DNA of 64,000 nt. Origin: Mycobacterium kiyosense (GTDB lineage: Bacteria; Actinomycetota; Actinomycetes; Mycobacteriales; Mycobacteriaceae). A program made the translations under genes and the position numbers. Of this stretch, positions 39,491 to 48,587 are shown one piece after another. The notes under the pieces were generated by a model. That model was not told the origin of the DNA, did no database searches, and saw nothing but the letters and a program-made list of their open reading frames with translations. Position 1 is the stretch's first letter. Each line of letters begins with the position of its first letter. Location: assembly GCA_021654635.1 (NCBI GenBank), contig AP025179.1, forward strand, positions 3,348,001 through 3,412,000, written 5' to 3'.

Positions 39491-40531
39491 GTGAAACTCC
39501 AAGAGTTGTGGTTCGGCCTCATCACGACACTGTTCCTCGGCTTTTTCATCCTCGAGGGCTTCGACTTCGGCGTGGGCATGCTGATGGAACCGTTCGCTCG
39601 GGTCAGCAAGGGCGATCGGGAAGCGCATCGGCGCGCGGCACTCAACACCATCGGGCCGGTGTGGGACGCCAACGAAGTCTGGCTGATCACCGCGGGCGCG
39701 GCCATGTTCGCGGCCTTCCCCGGCTGGTATGCCACCGTGTTCTCCACGCTCTATCTGCCGCTGCTGGCGATCCTGTTCGGCATGATCGTGCGCGTGGTGT
39801 CCATCGAGTGGCGCGGCAAGGTCGACGACACGAAATGGCGGGGCTGGGCCGACTTCGGCATTGCCGCCGGCTCCTGGCTTCCTGCAATCCTCTGGGGCAC
39901 AGCGTTTTCCATTCTGGTGCGCGGGCTCCCGGTGGGCCCCGACGGACAGGTGGACCTCTCGATCGGTGACGTGCTCAACCCCTACACTCTGCTGGGTGGT
40001 CTGGCCACCGCCGGATTGTTCTTGTTCTACGGTTCGGTGTTCGTCTCGCTGAAGACGGCCGACTCCATCCGCGACGACGCCCACCGATTCGGCCGCATCT
40101 TGGCGCTGCCGGTAACGGTGTTGGTTGCCGCGTTCGGGATCTGGACGCAGCTGGCGCACGGCAAGGACTGGACCTGGGCGGTGCTGGGGGTGGCGGTGCT
40201 GGCCCAGGTGGCGGCGGTGCTGTTGGTGTGGCGACGCGCCTCCGATGGGTGGGCGTTCGTGTGCACGCTGCTGGTGGTTGCCAGCGTGGTGGTGCTGCTG
40301 TTCGGCTCGCTCTACCCCAACCTGGTTCCGTCCACGCTGAACAGTCAGTGGAACGTGACGATCTACAACGCGTCGTCCACCGATTACACCCTCAAGATCA
40401 TGACCTGGGTGACCGCGATCATGACGCCGCTGACGGTGGTGTACCAGGCCTGGACGTATTGGGTATTCCGGCAACGCATCTCGGCTGACCGGATACCTGC
40501 GTCGATCGGTTTGACCAGGCGTCCGTCCTGA
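39491..40531 (+). CDS. cydB: Cytochrome bd oxidase subunit II
   Basis: 346 residues with eight to nine helices. It starts MKLQELWFGLITTLFLGFFILEGFDFGVG, recognisable by FFILEGFDFG and GPVWDANEVWL, both strongly conserved in CydB. It partners CydA and supports haem binding and quinol access. The GTG start at 39491 is preceded by AAAGGAGCTG, an excellent ribosome site. It ends 23 bp before cydD. Confidence 0.97.
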   Translation: MKLQELWFGLITTLFLGFFILEGFDFGVGMLMEPFARVSKGDREAHRRAALNTIGPVWDANEVWLITAGAAMFAAFPGWYATVFSTLYLPLLAILFGMIVRVVSIEWRGKVDDTKWRGWADFGIAAGSWLPAILWGTAFSILVRGLPVGPDGQVDLSIGDVLNPYTLLGGLATAGLFLFYGSVFVSLKTADSIRDDAHRFGRILALPVTVLVAAFGIWTQLAHGKDWTWAVLGVAVLAQVAAVLLVWRRASDGWAFVCTLLVVASVVVLLFGSLYPNLVPSTLNSQWNVTIYNASSTDYTLKIMTWVTAIMTPLTVVYQAWTYWVFRQRISADRIPASIGLTRRPS

Positions 40532-40554
40532 CCGGTAGGAGTGCACGGGGTCCG

Positions 40555-42207
40555 GTGGACCCCCGGCTGTGGCGGGCGTCCACCGCATTGCGCCGCTACC
40601 TGGCCGCCAGTGTGCTCTGCGGCGTGGTGATCTCGGGCTGCGCCATCGCGGCGGCGATCGTCCTGGGCGGCCTGGTGGCGCGGGTCGCTACCGACCCCGC
40701 CGCGCGGGAGTTGCGCGAATGGTCGGCATCGCTGTCGATTCTGTCGGCACTGTGGGTTATCCGCACGCTGGCGCACTGGCTACAGGCCCGGCTGGGACAG
40801 CGGGGCGCCAGCGCGGTGATCGCCGACCTGAGCGGGCAAGTGTTGACGGCGGTGACGGCCCGACCACCCGATCAGCTTGCCGCAGAACGAGACTCGGCCG
40901 CCACGGTGGTCACCCGCGGCCTCGACGGCCTGCGCCCGTACTTCACCGGCTATCTGCCGACGTTGCTGCTGGCCGCGATCCTCACCCCGGCCACCGTCGC
41001 GGTGATCGCCTGCTACGACCTGAAGTCGATGGTCATTGTGGTGATCACGCTGCCACTGATACCGGTATTCATGGTGTTGATCGGATTGGCCACCGCCGAC
41101 CGTGCCGCCGCCGCCCTGCAAGCCATGACCACCTTGCAGGCGAGGTTGCTGGATCTGATCGCCGGCATACCGACGCTGCGGGCGCTGGGGCGGGCGTCGG
41201 GACCTGAGCGCCGCATCGCCGAACTCAGTGCGGCGCATCGTCGTTCGACGATGTCCACCTTGCGGATCGCGTTCCTGTCGGCGCTCGTCCTCGAATTGCT
41301 GGCCACCCTGGGCGTGGCTCTGGTGGCGGTCAGCATCGGGCTTCGCCTGGTGTTCGGGGAGATGAGTCTGGCCGTCGGCTTGACCGTGTTGCTGCTGGCG
41401 CCGGACGTGTATTGGCCGCTGCGCCGCATCGGGGTGGAGTTTCACGCCGCGCAGGACGGACGAGCCGCGGCAGACAAGGCATTTGCGCTCATCGGCGCGC
41501 CCGCGGCGCCGCCGCGAGCGCCGGGTAGCCGGACTGTCAGCGCACGCGGGGCACAGATCCGCCTGGAGCACCTCAGCGTCACGTCCCGGGCGGGTCGCGC
41601 CCCCGACGATCTGACCGCCGTCGTCGAACCGGGCGCGGTGACGGTGTTCACCGGCCCTAACGGTGCGGGCAAAAGCACCGCGCTGCAGGTGATTGCGGGC
41701 CTGACGGCGCCCACGTCGGGCCGTGTCACCGTGGGGGGCGTCGACATCGCCGAACTGGCGTCCGAGCCGTGGTGGGAGCAGTTGTCCTGGCTGCCGCAAC
41801 GCCCGGTGCTGGTGCCGGGGACGGTGCGCGACAACCTGACGCTGCTGGGTCCGCTGGACGATCTTGAGAGTGCTTGCACGGCTTCGGGATTCGACGCGGT
41901 GTTACCGGAGTTGCCACGCGGTCTGGACACCGTGCTGGGTCGCGACGGTGTGGGTTTGTCGCTCGGGCAGCGGCAACGGCTGGGTTTGGCGCGAACGCTC
42001 GGCGCTGCGGCGCCGGTGCTGTTGCTGGACGAACCCACCGCGCATCTGGACGCCGCCACCGAGGACCGAGTGCTGCGAGCCGTCGTCGCGCGGGCCCGCG
42101 CCGGCGCGACCGTGGTGGTCGTCGGGCATCGCGAGCGGGTCCTGGCGATCGGGGATCGGGTCGTCGAGGTGGTCGCCGGAAGCGAGGCGCGTCATGCGCC
42201 GGTCTGA
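40555..42207 (+). CDS. cydD: ABC exporter subunit CydD for cytochrome bd assembly
   Basis: 550 residues. A six-helix ABC transporter type 1 domain (about 15-310) is followed by a nucleotide-binding domain with Walker A GPNGAGKST, signature LSLGQRQR and Walker B VLLLDEPTAHLD. It forms a heterodimer with CydC that handles thiols or haem needed for functional cytochrome bd. GTG start with GTAGGAG about 9 nt upstream. The 3' end overlaps cydC by 14 bp. Confidence 0.95.
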   Translation: MDPRLWRASTALRRYLAASVLCGVVISGCAIAAAIVLGGLVARVATDPAARELREWSASLSILSALWVIRTLAHWLQARLGQRGASAVIADLSGQVLTAVTARPPDQLAAERDSAATVVTRGLDGLRPYFTGYLPTLLLAAILTPATVAVIACYDLKSMVIVVITLPLIPVFMVLIGLATADRAAAALQAMTTLQARLLDLIAGIPTLRALGRASGPERRIAELSAAHRRSTMSTLRIAFLSALVLELLATLGVALVAVSIGLRLVFGEMSLAVGLTVLLLAPDVYWPLRRIGVEFHAAQDGRAAADKAFALIGAPAAPPRAPGSRTVSARGAQIRLEHLSVTSRAGRAPDDLTAVVEPGAVTVFTGPNGAGKSTALQVIAGLTAPTSGRVTVGGVDIAELASEPWWEQLSWLPQRPVLVPGTVRDNLTLLGPLDDLESACTASGFDAVLPELPRGLDTVLGRDGVGLSLGQRQRLGLARTLGAAAPVLLLDEPTAHLDAATEDRVLRAVVARARAGATVVVVGHRERVLAIGDRVVEVVAGSEARHAPV

Positions 42208-43849
42208 TCCGCTCGTGGCGGCGCTGGAGCTGTTGCGGCCCCGGCTGCCGAGGGTGTTGGCCGCTGTGACGTTCGGGGCGCTGTCGCTGGGCAGCGCGCT
42301 GGCCCTGGCTGGGGTGTCGGCGTGGCTGATCACCCGCGCCGCGCAGCTGCCCCCGGTGTTGGACCTGTCGATCGCGGTCGTGCTGGTGCGCACGTTCGCG
42401 ATTTCGCGCGGCGTGCTGCGCTATTGCGAGCGACTGGCCAGCCACGACACCGCGCTGCGGGCGGCCGGCGCGGCCCGCTCCGAAATCTATCGCCGGCTGG
42501 CCACCGGGCCGGCCGCGCTGGCAGTCCGGTTGCACAGCGGCGAGTTGGTGGCCCGCGTCGGCGCCGATGTCGACGCGTTGGCCGACGTGCTGGTGCGCGC
42601 CCTGGTGCCGATGGGTGTCGCGGCGGTGCTGATGGTGGCGGCCGTCGGCGTCGTCGGGTGCATTTCGCCCTCGGCCGCGATCGTGCTGGCGGTCTGCCTG
42701 CTGGTGGCCGGCGTGGTCGCTCCCGCGCTGGCCGGCCGGGCCGCCGAACGGCAGGAAGCCGTTGCCCGCGAGCAGCATTCCGAACGGGACACCTCTGCCA
42801 TGCTCGCGCTTGAACACGCGCCCGAACTCCGGGTCGCCGGTGCGCTGCCCGGCCTGATCGCCGAATCCCAACAACGGCAACGATCCTGGGGTGCAGCCCT
42901 GGACGCGGCCGCTCGGCCGGCGGCGATCGCCGAGGCGCTGCCCACCGCGGCCGTCGGGGTCAGTGTGCTCGGGGCGGTGGTGGCCGCGATCGGGATGGGG
43001 TCCTCGGTGGCCCCGACGACGCTGGCCGTGCTGATGTTGTTGCCGCTCTCGGCGTTCGAAGCGACCACCGCCCTGCCGGCGGCCGCGGTGCAGCTGACCC
43101 GGTCGCGGATCTCGGCGCGTCGGCTGCAGGAGCTGGCTCCCCGGCTGGACAACCCCGACGAAACCTCGGCGGTCGCACTGCCGCGACCGTCGGGCCGGCT
43201 GTCCGCGGATGTGCGTTGCGGTCACCCGGGAACGCCGGGAATCCGGTGCGCGGTCGACGTGGTGCCGGGGGCGCGGCTGGCGGTCACCGGCGCCAGCGGC
43301 TCCGGTAAGACCACGCTGCTGATGACGCTGGCCGGTCTGCTGCCGCCCCTGCAGGGACGGGTGACGTTGAACGGCGTCGACGTGCACAGCATCCGCGAAG
43401 CTGAATTACGCAGTGCGATAGTCTTTTTCGCCGAAGACGCGCACCTGTTCACCACCACGGTCCGGGATAACCTGCTGGTCGCTCGTGGTGACTGCACCGA
43501 CGAGGAGCTGACGGCGGCATTGACAGCCGTCGGCCTGGGCGATTGGCTGGCCGGGCTGCCCGAGGGCCTGTCCACGGTGTTGGTCGGCGGCGCGCAAGCG
43601 GTTTCGGCGGGGCAGCGCCGACGGCTGCTGCTGGCGCGGGCGCTGCTGTCCCCCGCGCGGATCCTGCTGCTCGACGAACCCACCGAGCACCTGGACCGGA
43701 ACGACGCCGAGGACCTACTGCGCGGGCTGTTGGCTGCCGACGGCGCCCTGCTGCCCGCCGCCCGGACCGTGGTGGTCGCCACCCATCATCTGCCCCGCGA
43801 CATCGACTGCGAGAAATTGGACCTCACAAGCGGCGTCGACGCGGCATGA
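42194..43849 (+). CDS. cydC: ABC exporter subunit CydC for cytochrome bd assembly
   Basis: 551 residues. The membrane domain includes SAWLITRAAQLPPVLDLS, a motif typical of CydC. The nucleotide-binding domain has Walker [10 protein letters not shown], a degenerate-looking signature VSAGQRRR and Walker B ILLLDEPTEHLD. Partner of CydD. ATG 42194 lies inside the end of cydD, so the two are translationally coupled. The 3' end overlaps the convergent DUF2156 gene by 26 bp. Confidence 0.95.
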   Translation: MRRSDPLVAALELLRPRLPRVLAAVTFGALSLGSALALAGVSAWLITRAAQLPPVLDLSIAVVLVRTFAISRGVLRYCERLASHDTALRAAGAARSEIYRRLATGPAALAVRLHSGELVARVGADVDALADVLVRALVPMGVAAVLMVAAVGVVGCISPSAAIVLAVCLLVAGVVAPALAGRAAERQEAVAREQHSERDTSAMLALEHAPELRVAGALPGLIAESQQRQRSWGAALDAAARPAAIAEALPTAAVGVSVLGAVVAAIGMGSSVAPTTLAVLMLLPLSAFEATTALPAAAVQLTRSRISARRLQELAPRLDNPDETSAVALPRPSGRLSADVRCGHPGTPGIRCAVDVVPGARLAVTGASGSGKTTLLMTLAGLLPPLQGRVTLNGVDVHSIREAELRSAIVFFAEDAHLFTTTVRDNLLVARGDCTDEELTAALTAVGLGDWLAGLPEGLSTVLVGGAQAVSAGQRRRLLLARALLSPARILLLDEPTEHLDRNDAEDLLRGLLAADGALLPAARTVVVATHHLPRDIDCEKLDLTSGVDAA

Positions 43850-45212
43850 ACTCCAGCGACAGCAACACGACCAGCAGCGGAACCAGCTGAGTCAGCGAAA
43901 TCAGGACATAGCGGCGCGCATCCATGGCGTGGTACTTCTGCAGGTACCGGTACAACGACTCCAGGGAGATGAGCGGGTCCAGGATGTGGACGAGTCGGTA
44001 GCACACCCGCAGCAAGCCGCGCGGGTGCTCGCCGAACAGCTCCGGGAACGCCGCGAACGCCAGCGACAACCGTTGCGCCCCTGCCTTTCTCGCCGCTGCG
44101 ATCATGTCGACGGTGAGCCGCTCGTCGATGCCGTTGGGCGCGTCGCGGCGGCGCCAGGGCACGTCGAGGGAGATGTCGCTGCCCGAGCCCGCGGTGGTGA
44201 AACGGTCGAAACCCTGCACGCGGCCCGCCGCATCCCGCGCAATGATCAACTGCACGCCGGGATAGCGGCCCTCGAGCACGCCGTCGAGGCTCATACAAAA
44301 GCCGCGGTCGGTGTGGGCGCCCTTGGGCGAGGCCCGTAGCATCTCGGCGAGTTCCGCGCGTTGGGCGTCGGTGAGCGACTGTTCGTCGACGACCTCGGTG
44401 GTGATGCCGCGGTTGTGCGTGTGCCGGACGGCTTGGCGCAGGTTGCGGAATCTGCGGCCGGACATCTCGAAATCTTCGACGTCGATGACCACGTCACGCC
44501 CGAACGGCACCGCCGTCAGGGACTGGCCGATCGTGTCGGCATCACGCCAGAGGCTCAGGCTGCGATCGCTGCAGGCCAGCACGGCGATGCGCCAGCCGCG
44601 GCTATGGCATAGTGCGGCGAAATCGGCGACCAGCGCCGGGAATCGCTCTTCGGCGCCGATCGGATCGCCGCTGACCACGGCGAAGCCCAGTCGCGTCCGG
44701 TACGCCAGTGCCGCGGTGCCAGTCTCGTCGAAGAGATAGCACTTGCCCGTCTGCATGGCGAACGGCGCCAACGGATCTTGCTTCGTGGCTTCGATAAGTG
44801 CCCACACCTTCGGCAGCTCGTCGGGCCGCGGGCGCGCGGCCGTCGGCCACATCAGGACCAGCCCGGAGCTCGCGATCAGCACCCCACCCGGGAGCGCGAA
44901 TCCCAGCAGATGGGCGAACAAGCCGCCCAGCAGCACTGACGTCGCGGCAACCGCATGCATGACGGTGACCGGACGGCCGAGGAAGATGCCGCGCGCGATC
45001 AACGCGACCGCGGCCAGCACGGTCAGCGACCACGCCAGCCGTCCCCCGAACTGGCCGTCCCGGTGGTTTCCGGTGAGCACGACGACCAGCCAGACCGACG
45101 CACAGACCAGAGCCGCCGCGCCGATACAGCGCAGAGCTAGCGAATCGACTTGGACCACAACGCGTTCGCGCGCCCGAATGCGCTTGGTCAGTCCCACCGA
45201 CGGCACCCTCAC
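43824..45212 (-). CDS. DUF2156 membrane protein, MprF/LysX-like (Rv1619 type)
   Basis: 462 residues. Several N-terminal helices (about 25-135) precede a cytosolic tandem GNAT-like domain (about 140-420) resembling the phosphatidylglycerol lysyltransferase catalytic part, with FDRFTTAGSGSDISLDVPWRR and DERLTVDMIAAARKAG. A terminal helix ends in FMPRRRRL. It may transfer an aminoacyl group to a lipid, but the substrate is not known. GTG start 45212. It is divergent from the MTB12-like gene and convergent with cydC. Confidence 0.82.
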   Translation of the reverse strand: MRVPSVGLTKRIRARERVVVQVDSLALRCIGAAALVCASVWLVVVLTGNHRDGQFGGRLAWSLTVLAAVALIARGIFLGRPVTVMHAVAATSVLLGGLFAHLLGFALPGGVLIASSGLVLMWPTAARPRPDELPKVWALIEATKQDPLAPFAMQTGKCYLFDETGTAALAYRTRLGFAVVSGDPIGAEERFPALVADFAALCHSRGWRIAVLACSDRSLSLWRDADTIGQSLTAVPFGRDVVIDVEDFEMSGRRFRNLRQAVRHTHNRGITTEVVDEQSLTDAQRAELAEMLRASPKGAHTDRGFCMSLDGVLEGRYPGVQLIIARDAAGRVQGFDRFTTAGSGSDISLDVPWRRRDAPNGIDERLTVDMIAAARKAGAQRLSLAFAAFPELFGEHPRGLLRVCYRLVHILDPLISLESLYRYLQKYHAMDARRYVLISLTQLVPLLVVLLSLEFMPRRRRL

Positions 45213-45285
45213 CCCGTCTCCTCCAAGCCGCGCCCTACCCGCAAACGTTACGCCTGATCCGGGCGAATTTGCGGCTGGCCGGGTC

Positions 45286-45291
45286 TAACAT
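45286..45291 (+). promoter_or_regulatory. Candidate -10 of the MTB12-like gene
   Basis: TAACAT lies 34 nt before the ATG at 45325, with GAGAGG as ribosome site about 9 nt before that ATG. It fits TANNNT. Confidence 0.4.
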
Positions 45292-45324
45292 CAGCACCGA
45301 ATGGTGTTGAGAGGACAGCGGACG

Positions 45325-45810
45325 ATGACGAAACTCCTGGCCACCGCGGCGACGATGGCCGCTCTCGCCGGAGCGCTCTACCTCGTGCCCACCGACACGG
45401 TGGCCACCCGGACACAGTTCCTCGACTTCGCTTCGCCGCTGCCCCTCGATCCCAGCCCAGCCTTGCCCGCGGCCGCCGACCTGCTGGCGTTGCTCAACGC
45501 GCTACAGGACCCGAACGTATCGTTCGTCGACAAGAGCCACCTGGTCGAGGGCGGTATCAGTCCGGTCGAGGCGCACCTCGCCGATGCCCGGATGAAACAG
45601 GCCGTCGCACACGGCGAACTGCCGCTGACGGCCGCCGTGGCCAATATCCAGCCGGCCGGCCCCGACCAGGCTTCGGCGGATGTCACGATCTCGGGCCCGA
45701 AACTGACCCCGGTGACCCAGAAGCTGACGTTCATCAAGCAGGGCGACTGGAAGATCACCCGGGCCTCCGCGGTGTCCCTGCTCGAGGAATCGGGCGCCGC
45801 CAGAAGCTAA
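45325..45810 (+). CDS. Exported MTB12/CFP2-like low-molecular-weight antigen
   Basis: 161 residues. An N-terminal signal peptide MTKLLATAATMAALAGAL is followed by the mature domain with PLPLDPSPALPAAADL, LQDPNVSFVDKSHLVEGG and VTISGPKLTPVTQKLTF. These blocks closely match M. tuberculosis MTB12 (Rv2376c), so this is a paralogue. Secreted or wall-associated; its fold resembles a cystatin/NTF2-like mixed alpha-beta module and its function is unknown. I chose ATG 45325, not 45301, because of the ribosome site GAGAGG and signal-peptide position. The stop overlaps the convergent TIR-WD40 gene by 4 bp. Confidence 0.87.
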   Translation: MTKLLATAATMAALAGALYLVPTDTVATRTQFLDFASPLPLDPSPALPAAADLLALLNALQDPNVSFVDKSHLVEGGISPVEAHLADARMKQAVAHGELPLTAAVANIQPAGPDQASADVTISGPKLTPVTQKLTFIKQGDWKITRASAVSLLEESGAARS

Positions 45811-48584
45811 CCGGGCGAGATCGGCAGCCCCGGGCACACCGTGCGGTAACCGATGTCGGGTGACACCCAGTCGCGCCATTGTTGCCGGCTCATGTTGGCG
45901 GTGATCTTGTCGCACAACAGCTCTGGCCACGCCGTCGGAGCAGGCCACAACCGCAGCGTCCGGTCCTGGCTGCTCGAGACCACGCGGTGACCATCGGGAC
46001 TGAACGCTACGCCGGTGAGCACCTCGTCGTGCCCGGTGAGCGGGACACCGAGCGGCTCACCGGTGCCGGCAGCCCAGAACCGCAGCGTGTTGTCGGCGCT
46101 GCCGGACACGATGTACGCGCCGTCGTGGCTGTACGCGACGGAGCGCACCACCGCGGAGTGCCCGGTCAGCGGTTCGCCCACGGGCGCACCGGTGGTCGCG
46201 TCCCAGAGGCGCAGCGTGGTGTCCCAGCTGGCGCTGACGATGCGCTGCCCGTCGGGGCTGTAGGCGAGGTCGCGAACCGCCCGGGTGTGCCCGGTCAAGG
46301 GCGCGCCGACCGGCGCGCCGGTGGTCGCGTCCCACAGCCGCAGCGTGGTGTCCCAGCTTCCCGAGGCGATGCGGCGGCCGTCCGGACTGAACGCGACGCA
46401 CTCGACGAAACCGGTGTGCCCGGTCAGTGGCGCGCTGATGGGCGCGCCGGTGGCGGCGTTCCACAGTCGCAGTGTCATGTCGGCGCTGCCGGAAACGATC
46501 CGCTGCCCGTCCGGACTGAACGCGACGCTGGTCACCCCGCTGGTGTGCCCCTGCAGCGGGCCGCCGATCGGGGCACCGGTCAGGGCGTCCCACAACCGCA
46601 CCGTGTTGTCGCTGGCACCGGAGACGATGCGGCGCCCGTCGGGGCTGAACGCCACGCTGTTGACCTGGTTGGTGTGCCCGGTCAGCGGGGCGCCGATCGC
46701 GGCGCCGGTCACGGCGTCCCACAGCCGCACCGTGTTGTCGCCACCGCCGGAGACGATGCGGTGCCCGTCGGGGCTGAACGCCACACTTTGGACCGGCGCG
46801 GTGTGCCCGGTGAGCACCCTGCTCAGGGCCGCGTCGGGGTCCCATACCCGCAGCATGTCGTCGGCGCCGCCGGAGACGATGCGTCGCCCACCCGGCCCGA
46901 ACGCGACACTGGCCACCTGGCCGGTGTGCCCAACCAGCGGTACACCGACCGGCGCGCCGGTGGTCGCGTCCCACAGCCGCAGCGTCTTGTCGGCGCTGCC
47001 GGAGACGATCCGCTGCCCGTCCGGGCTGTACGCCACGCTGGTCACCTGGTCGGTGTGGCCGGTCAGCGGCGCCCCGATCGGTGCACCGGTGCGGGCGTCC
47101 CACAGCCGCAAGGTGTTGTCCCAGCTACCGGAGACCACGCGTAGTCCGTCGGGACTGAACGCCACGCTGGACACGTCGTCGGTGTGCCCGGTCAACGGCC
47201 CGCCGACCGGCGTTCCGGTCCGCGCATCCCACAACCGCACCGTGTTGTCGGTGCTCGCCGAGACGACGCGTCCACCGTCGGAACTGAAATCCACATCGGT
47301 CACCTGACCGGTGTGTCCGGTCATCGGCGCCCCGATCGGGGAGGCGGTGGCGATATCCCAGATCCGCAGCGTCTTGTCCCAGCTGCCGGACACGATGCGC
47401 GCCCCGTCCGGGCTGAACACCACCGCCGACACCGCATCCGTGTGCCCGGTGAACGGGGCACCGATCGGGACCCCGGTTGCGGCATCCCATAGCCGCACCA
47501 CGTCGTCGCGCCCGCCGGAGACGATGCGGGTTCCGTCCGGGCTGAACGCCACGCTGGACACCGGCTCGGTGTGGCCGACCAGCGGGCCACCGATCGGCGC
47601 GCCGGTTTCGGCGTCCCACAACCGCAACGCCTTGTCGCTGGCCGAGACGATGCGTCGCCCGTCCGGACTCAATGCCGTGACCCCCAACGATGCCTCGGCC
47701 AACGGGAACATCTTGACGGTGCTGCGCCGCACCGCCAGCGTGTTCAGCAAAGTCCCTACATCGGTGCCCGGCGCGATCGCCGGGGCCGCCAAGATCTGCT
47801 GGATGGCGCGCACGTCGCCACCCGGCTGAATGCCGGCGAGCATCGCCGCGCCCTGCGACGCCAACTTCACCGCGACTGCCTGATCGCGCTGGCGCAGCGC
47901 TTGCTGCCGTTGATGGACGGCCTCGCGTTGCTGCACTACCGCGAACAGCGCCGCTACCACCGCCACCACCGTCAGCACCACCAGCGCGGCGACGGCAGCC
48001 GCGCGCAGCCGGCGTGAGCGGCGGCGCTCCCGCAGATCGTCGCTGGCCAACTGGTCTTTGGGCAGACCATGGATCGGGGCGGCCAGCGCGGTGATCTTCT
48101 CCCGCAGCGCGGGTGCTTGCGCATCCCACGGCGCATCACCGCTGACGTCGACGAAGAACGGCTCCGCCGGCAGCGCTCCCGGCTCGGCAAGTACCGGCGG
48201 CGCCGCGTCCGACGACTCGGGATCGAATCGCTGGTGCACCGAGTCCCACTGCAGCCGTCCGCCGGCGAGCACCAGCAGCAACCGCTCGCGGCCGGCGCCG
48301 GTCGGTGAGTGGTCGAGCCAGTAGCTGATTTCGCGGTTGACCCAATACGATTCGGCCGCCCCCGGCGACAGCACCGCAACCAGGTAATGGGACCGGTCGA
48401 GCGCCTCGGTGATCTTGCCCCACAGATCGGGGCTGACGGTCAGGTCGGTGTCGTCGCGGAACACCCGCAGCGCACGCAGCTGGCCCACCCGCCGCCCGAT
48501 CCGGTGCAGACCCTGCTGGATACCGGCGGCGGCTTGGCGATCGCGACGCGTATACGACAGAAAAGCATCGTAATCCCGTTGCAC
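45807..48584 (-). CDS. TIR domain - transmembrane - 14xWD40 protein
   Basis: 925 residues. The N-terminal TIR domain (about 1-130) starts YDAFLSYTRRD and has LRVFRDDTDL and SYWVNREISYWL, whose Glu fits the catalytic position of NADase-type TIRs. A basic RERRRSRRLR precedes one membrane helix (about 198-220), then a short coiled coil (REAVHQRQQALRQRD). Fourteen WD repeats follow, each about 43 residues (GHTxxVxSVAFSPDGxRIVSGSxDxTLRLWD). Repeat 7 ends with a different linker (DPDAALSRVL), splitting the array into two seven-bladed propellers. The C-terminus carries LCDKITANMS and YRTVCPGLP. The domain combination suggests a signal-sensing conflict or regulatory effector. Absent from this position in M. 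tuberculosis. Confidence 0.92.
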   Translation of the reverse strand: MQRDYDAFLSYTRRDRQAAAGIQQGLHRIGRRVGQLRALRVFRDDTDLTVSPDLWGKITEALDRSHYLVAVLSPGAAESYWVNREISYWLDHSPTGAGRERLLLVLAGGRLQWDSVHQRFDPESSDAAPPVLAEPGALPAEPFFVDVSGDAPWDAQAPALREKITALAAPIHGLPKDQLASDDLRERRRSRRLRAAAVAALVVLTVVAVVAALFAVVQQREAVHQRQQALRQRDQAVAVKLASQGAAMLAGIQPGGDVRAIQQILAAPAIAPGTDVGTLLNTLAVRRSTVKMFPLAEASLGVTALSPDGRRIVSASDKALRLWDAETGAPIGGPLVGHTEPVSSVAFSPDGTRIVSGGRDDVVRLWDAATGVPIGAPFTGHTDAVSAVVFSPDGARIVSGSWDKTLRIWDIATASPIGAPMTGHTGQVTDVDFSSDGGRVVSASTDNTVRLWDARTGTPVGGPLTGHTDDVSSVAFSPDGLRVVSGSWDNTLRLWDARTGAPIGAPLTGHTDQVTSVAYSPDGQRIVSGSADKTLRLWDATTGAPVGVPLVGHTGQVASVAFGPGGRRIVSGGADDMLRVWDPDAALSRVLTGHTAPVQSVAFSPDGHRIVSGGGDNTVRLWDAVTGAAIGAPLTGHTNQVNSVAFSPDGRRIVSGASDNTVRLWDALTGAPIGGPLQGHTSGVTSVAFSPDGQRIVSGSADMTLRLWNAATGAPISAPLTGHTGFVECVAFSPDGRRIASGSWDTTLRLWDATTGAPVGAPLTGHTRAVRDLAYSPDGQRIVSASWDTTLRLWDATTGAPVGEPLTGHSAVVRSVAYSHDGAYIVSGSADNTLRFWAAGTGEPLGVPLTGHDEVLTGVAFSPDGHRVVSSSQDRTLRLWPAPTAWPELLCDKITANMSRQQWRDWVSPDIGYRTVCPGLPISPG
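45900..47690. repeat. DNA repeat array encoding WD40 blades
   Basis: About 14 units of roughly 129 bp with high nucleotide similarity, recurring as GGTGTGCCCGGTCA and CGTCCGGACTGAACGC variants. They encode the WD repeats of the TIR protein. Near-identity of several units suggests recent duplication or gene conversion within the gene. Confidence 0.75.
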
Positions 48585-48587
48585 CGC

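Noticed and set aside
45900..47690. Regular 129-bp repeats as a possible CRISPR array
   Set aside because: The units are contiguous coding WD40 blades without unique spacers.
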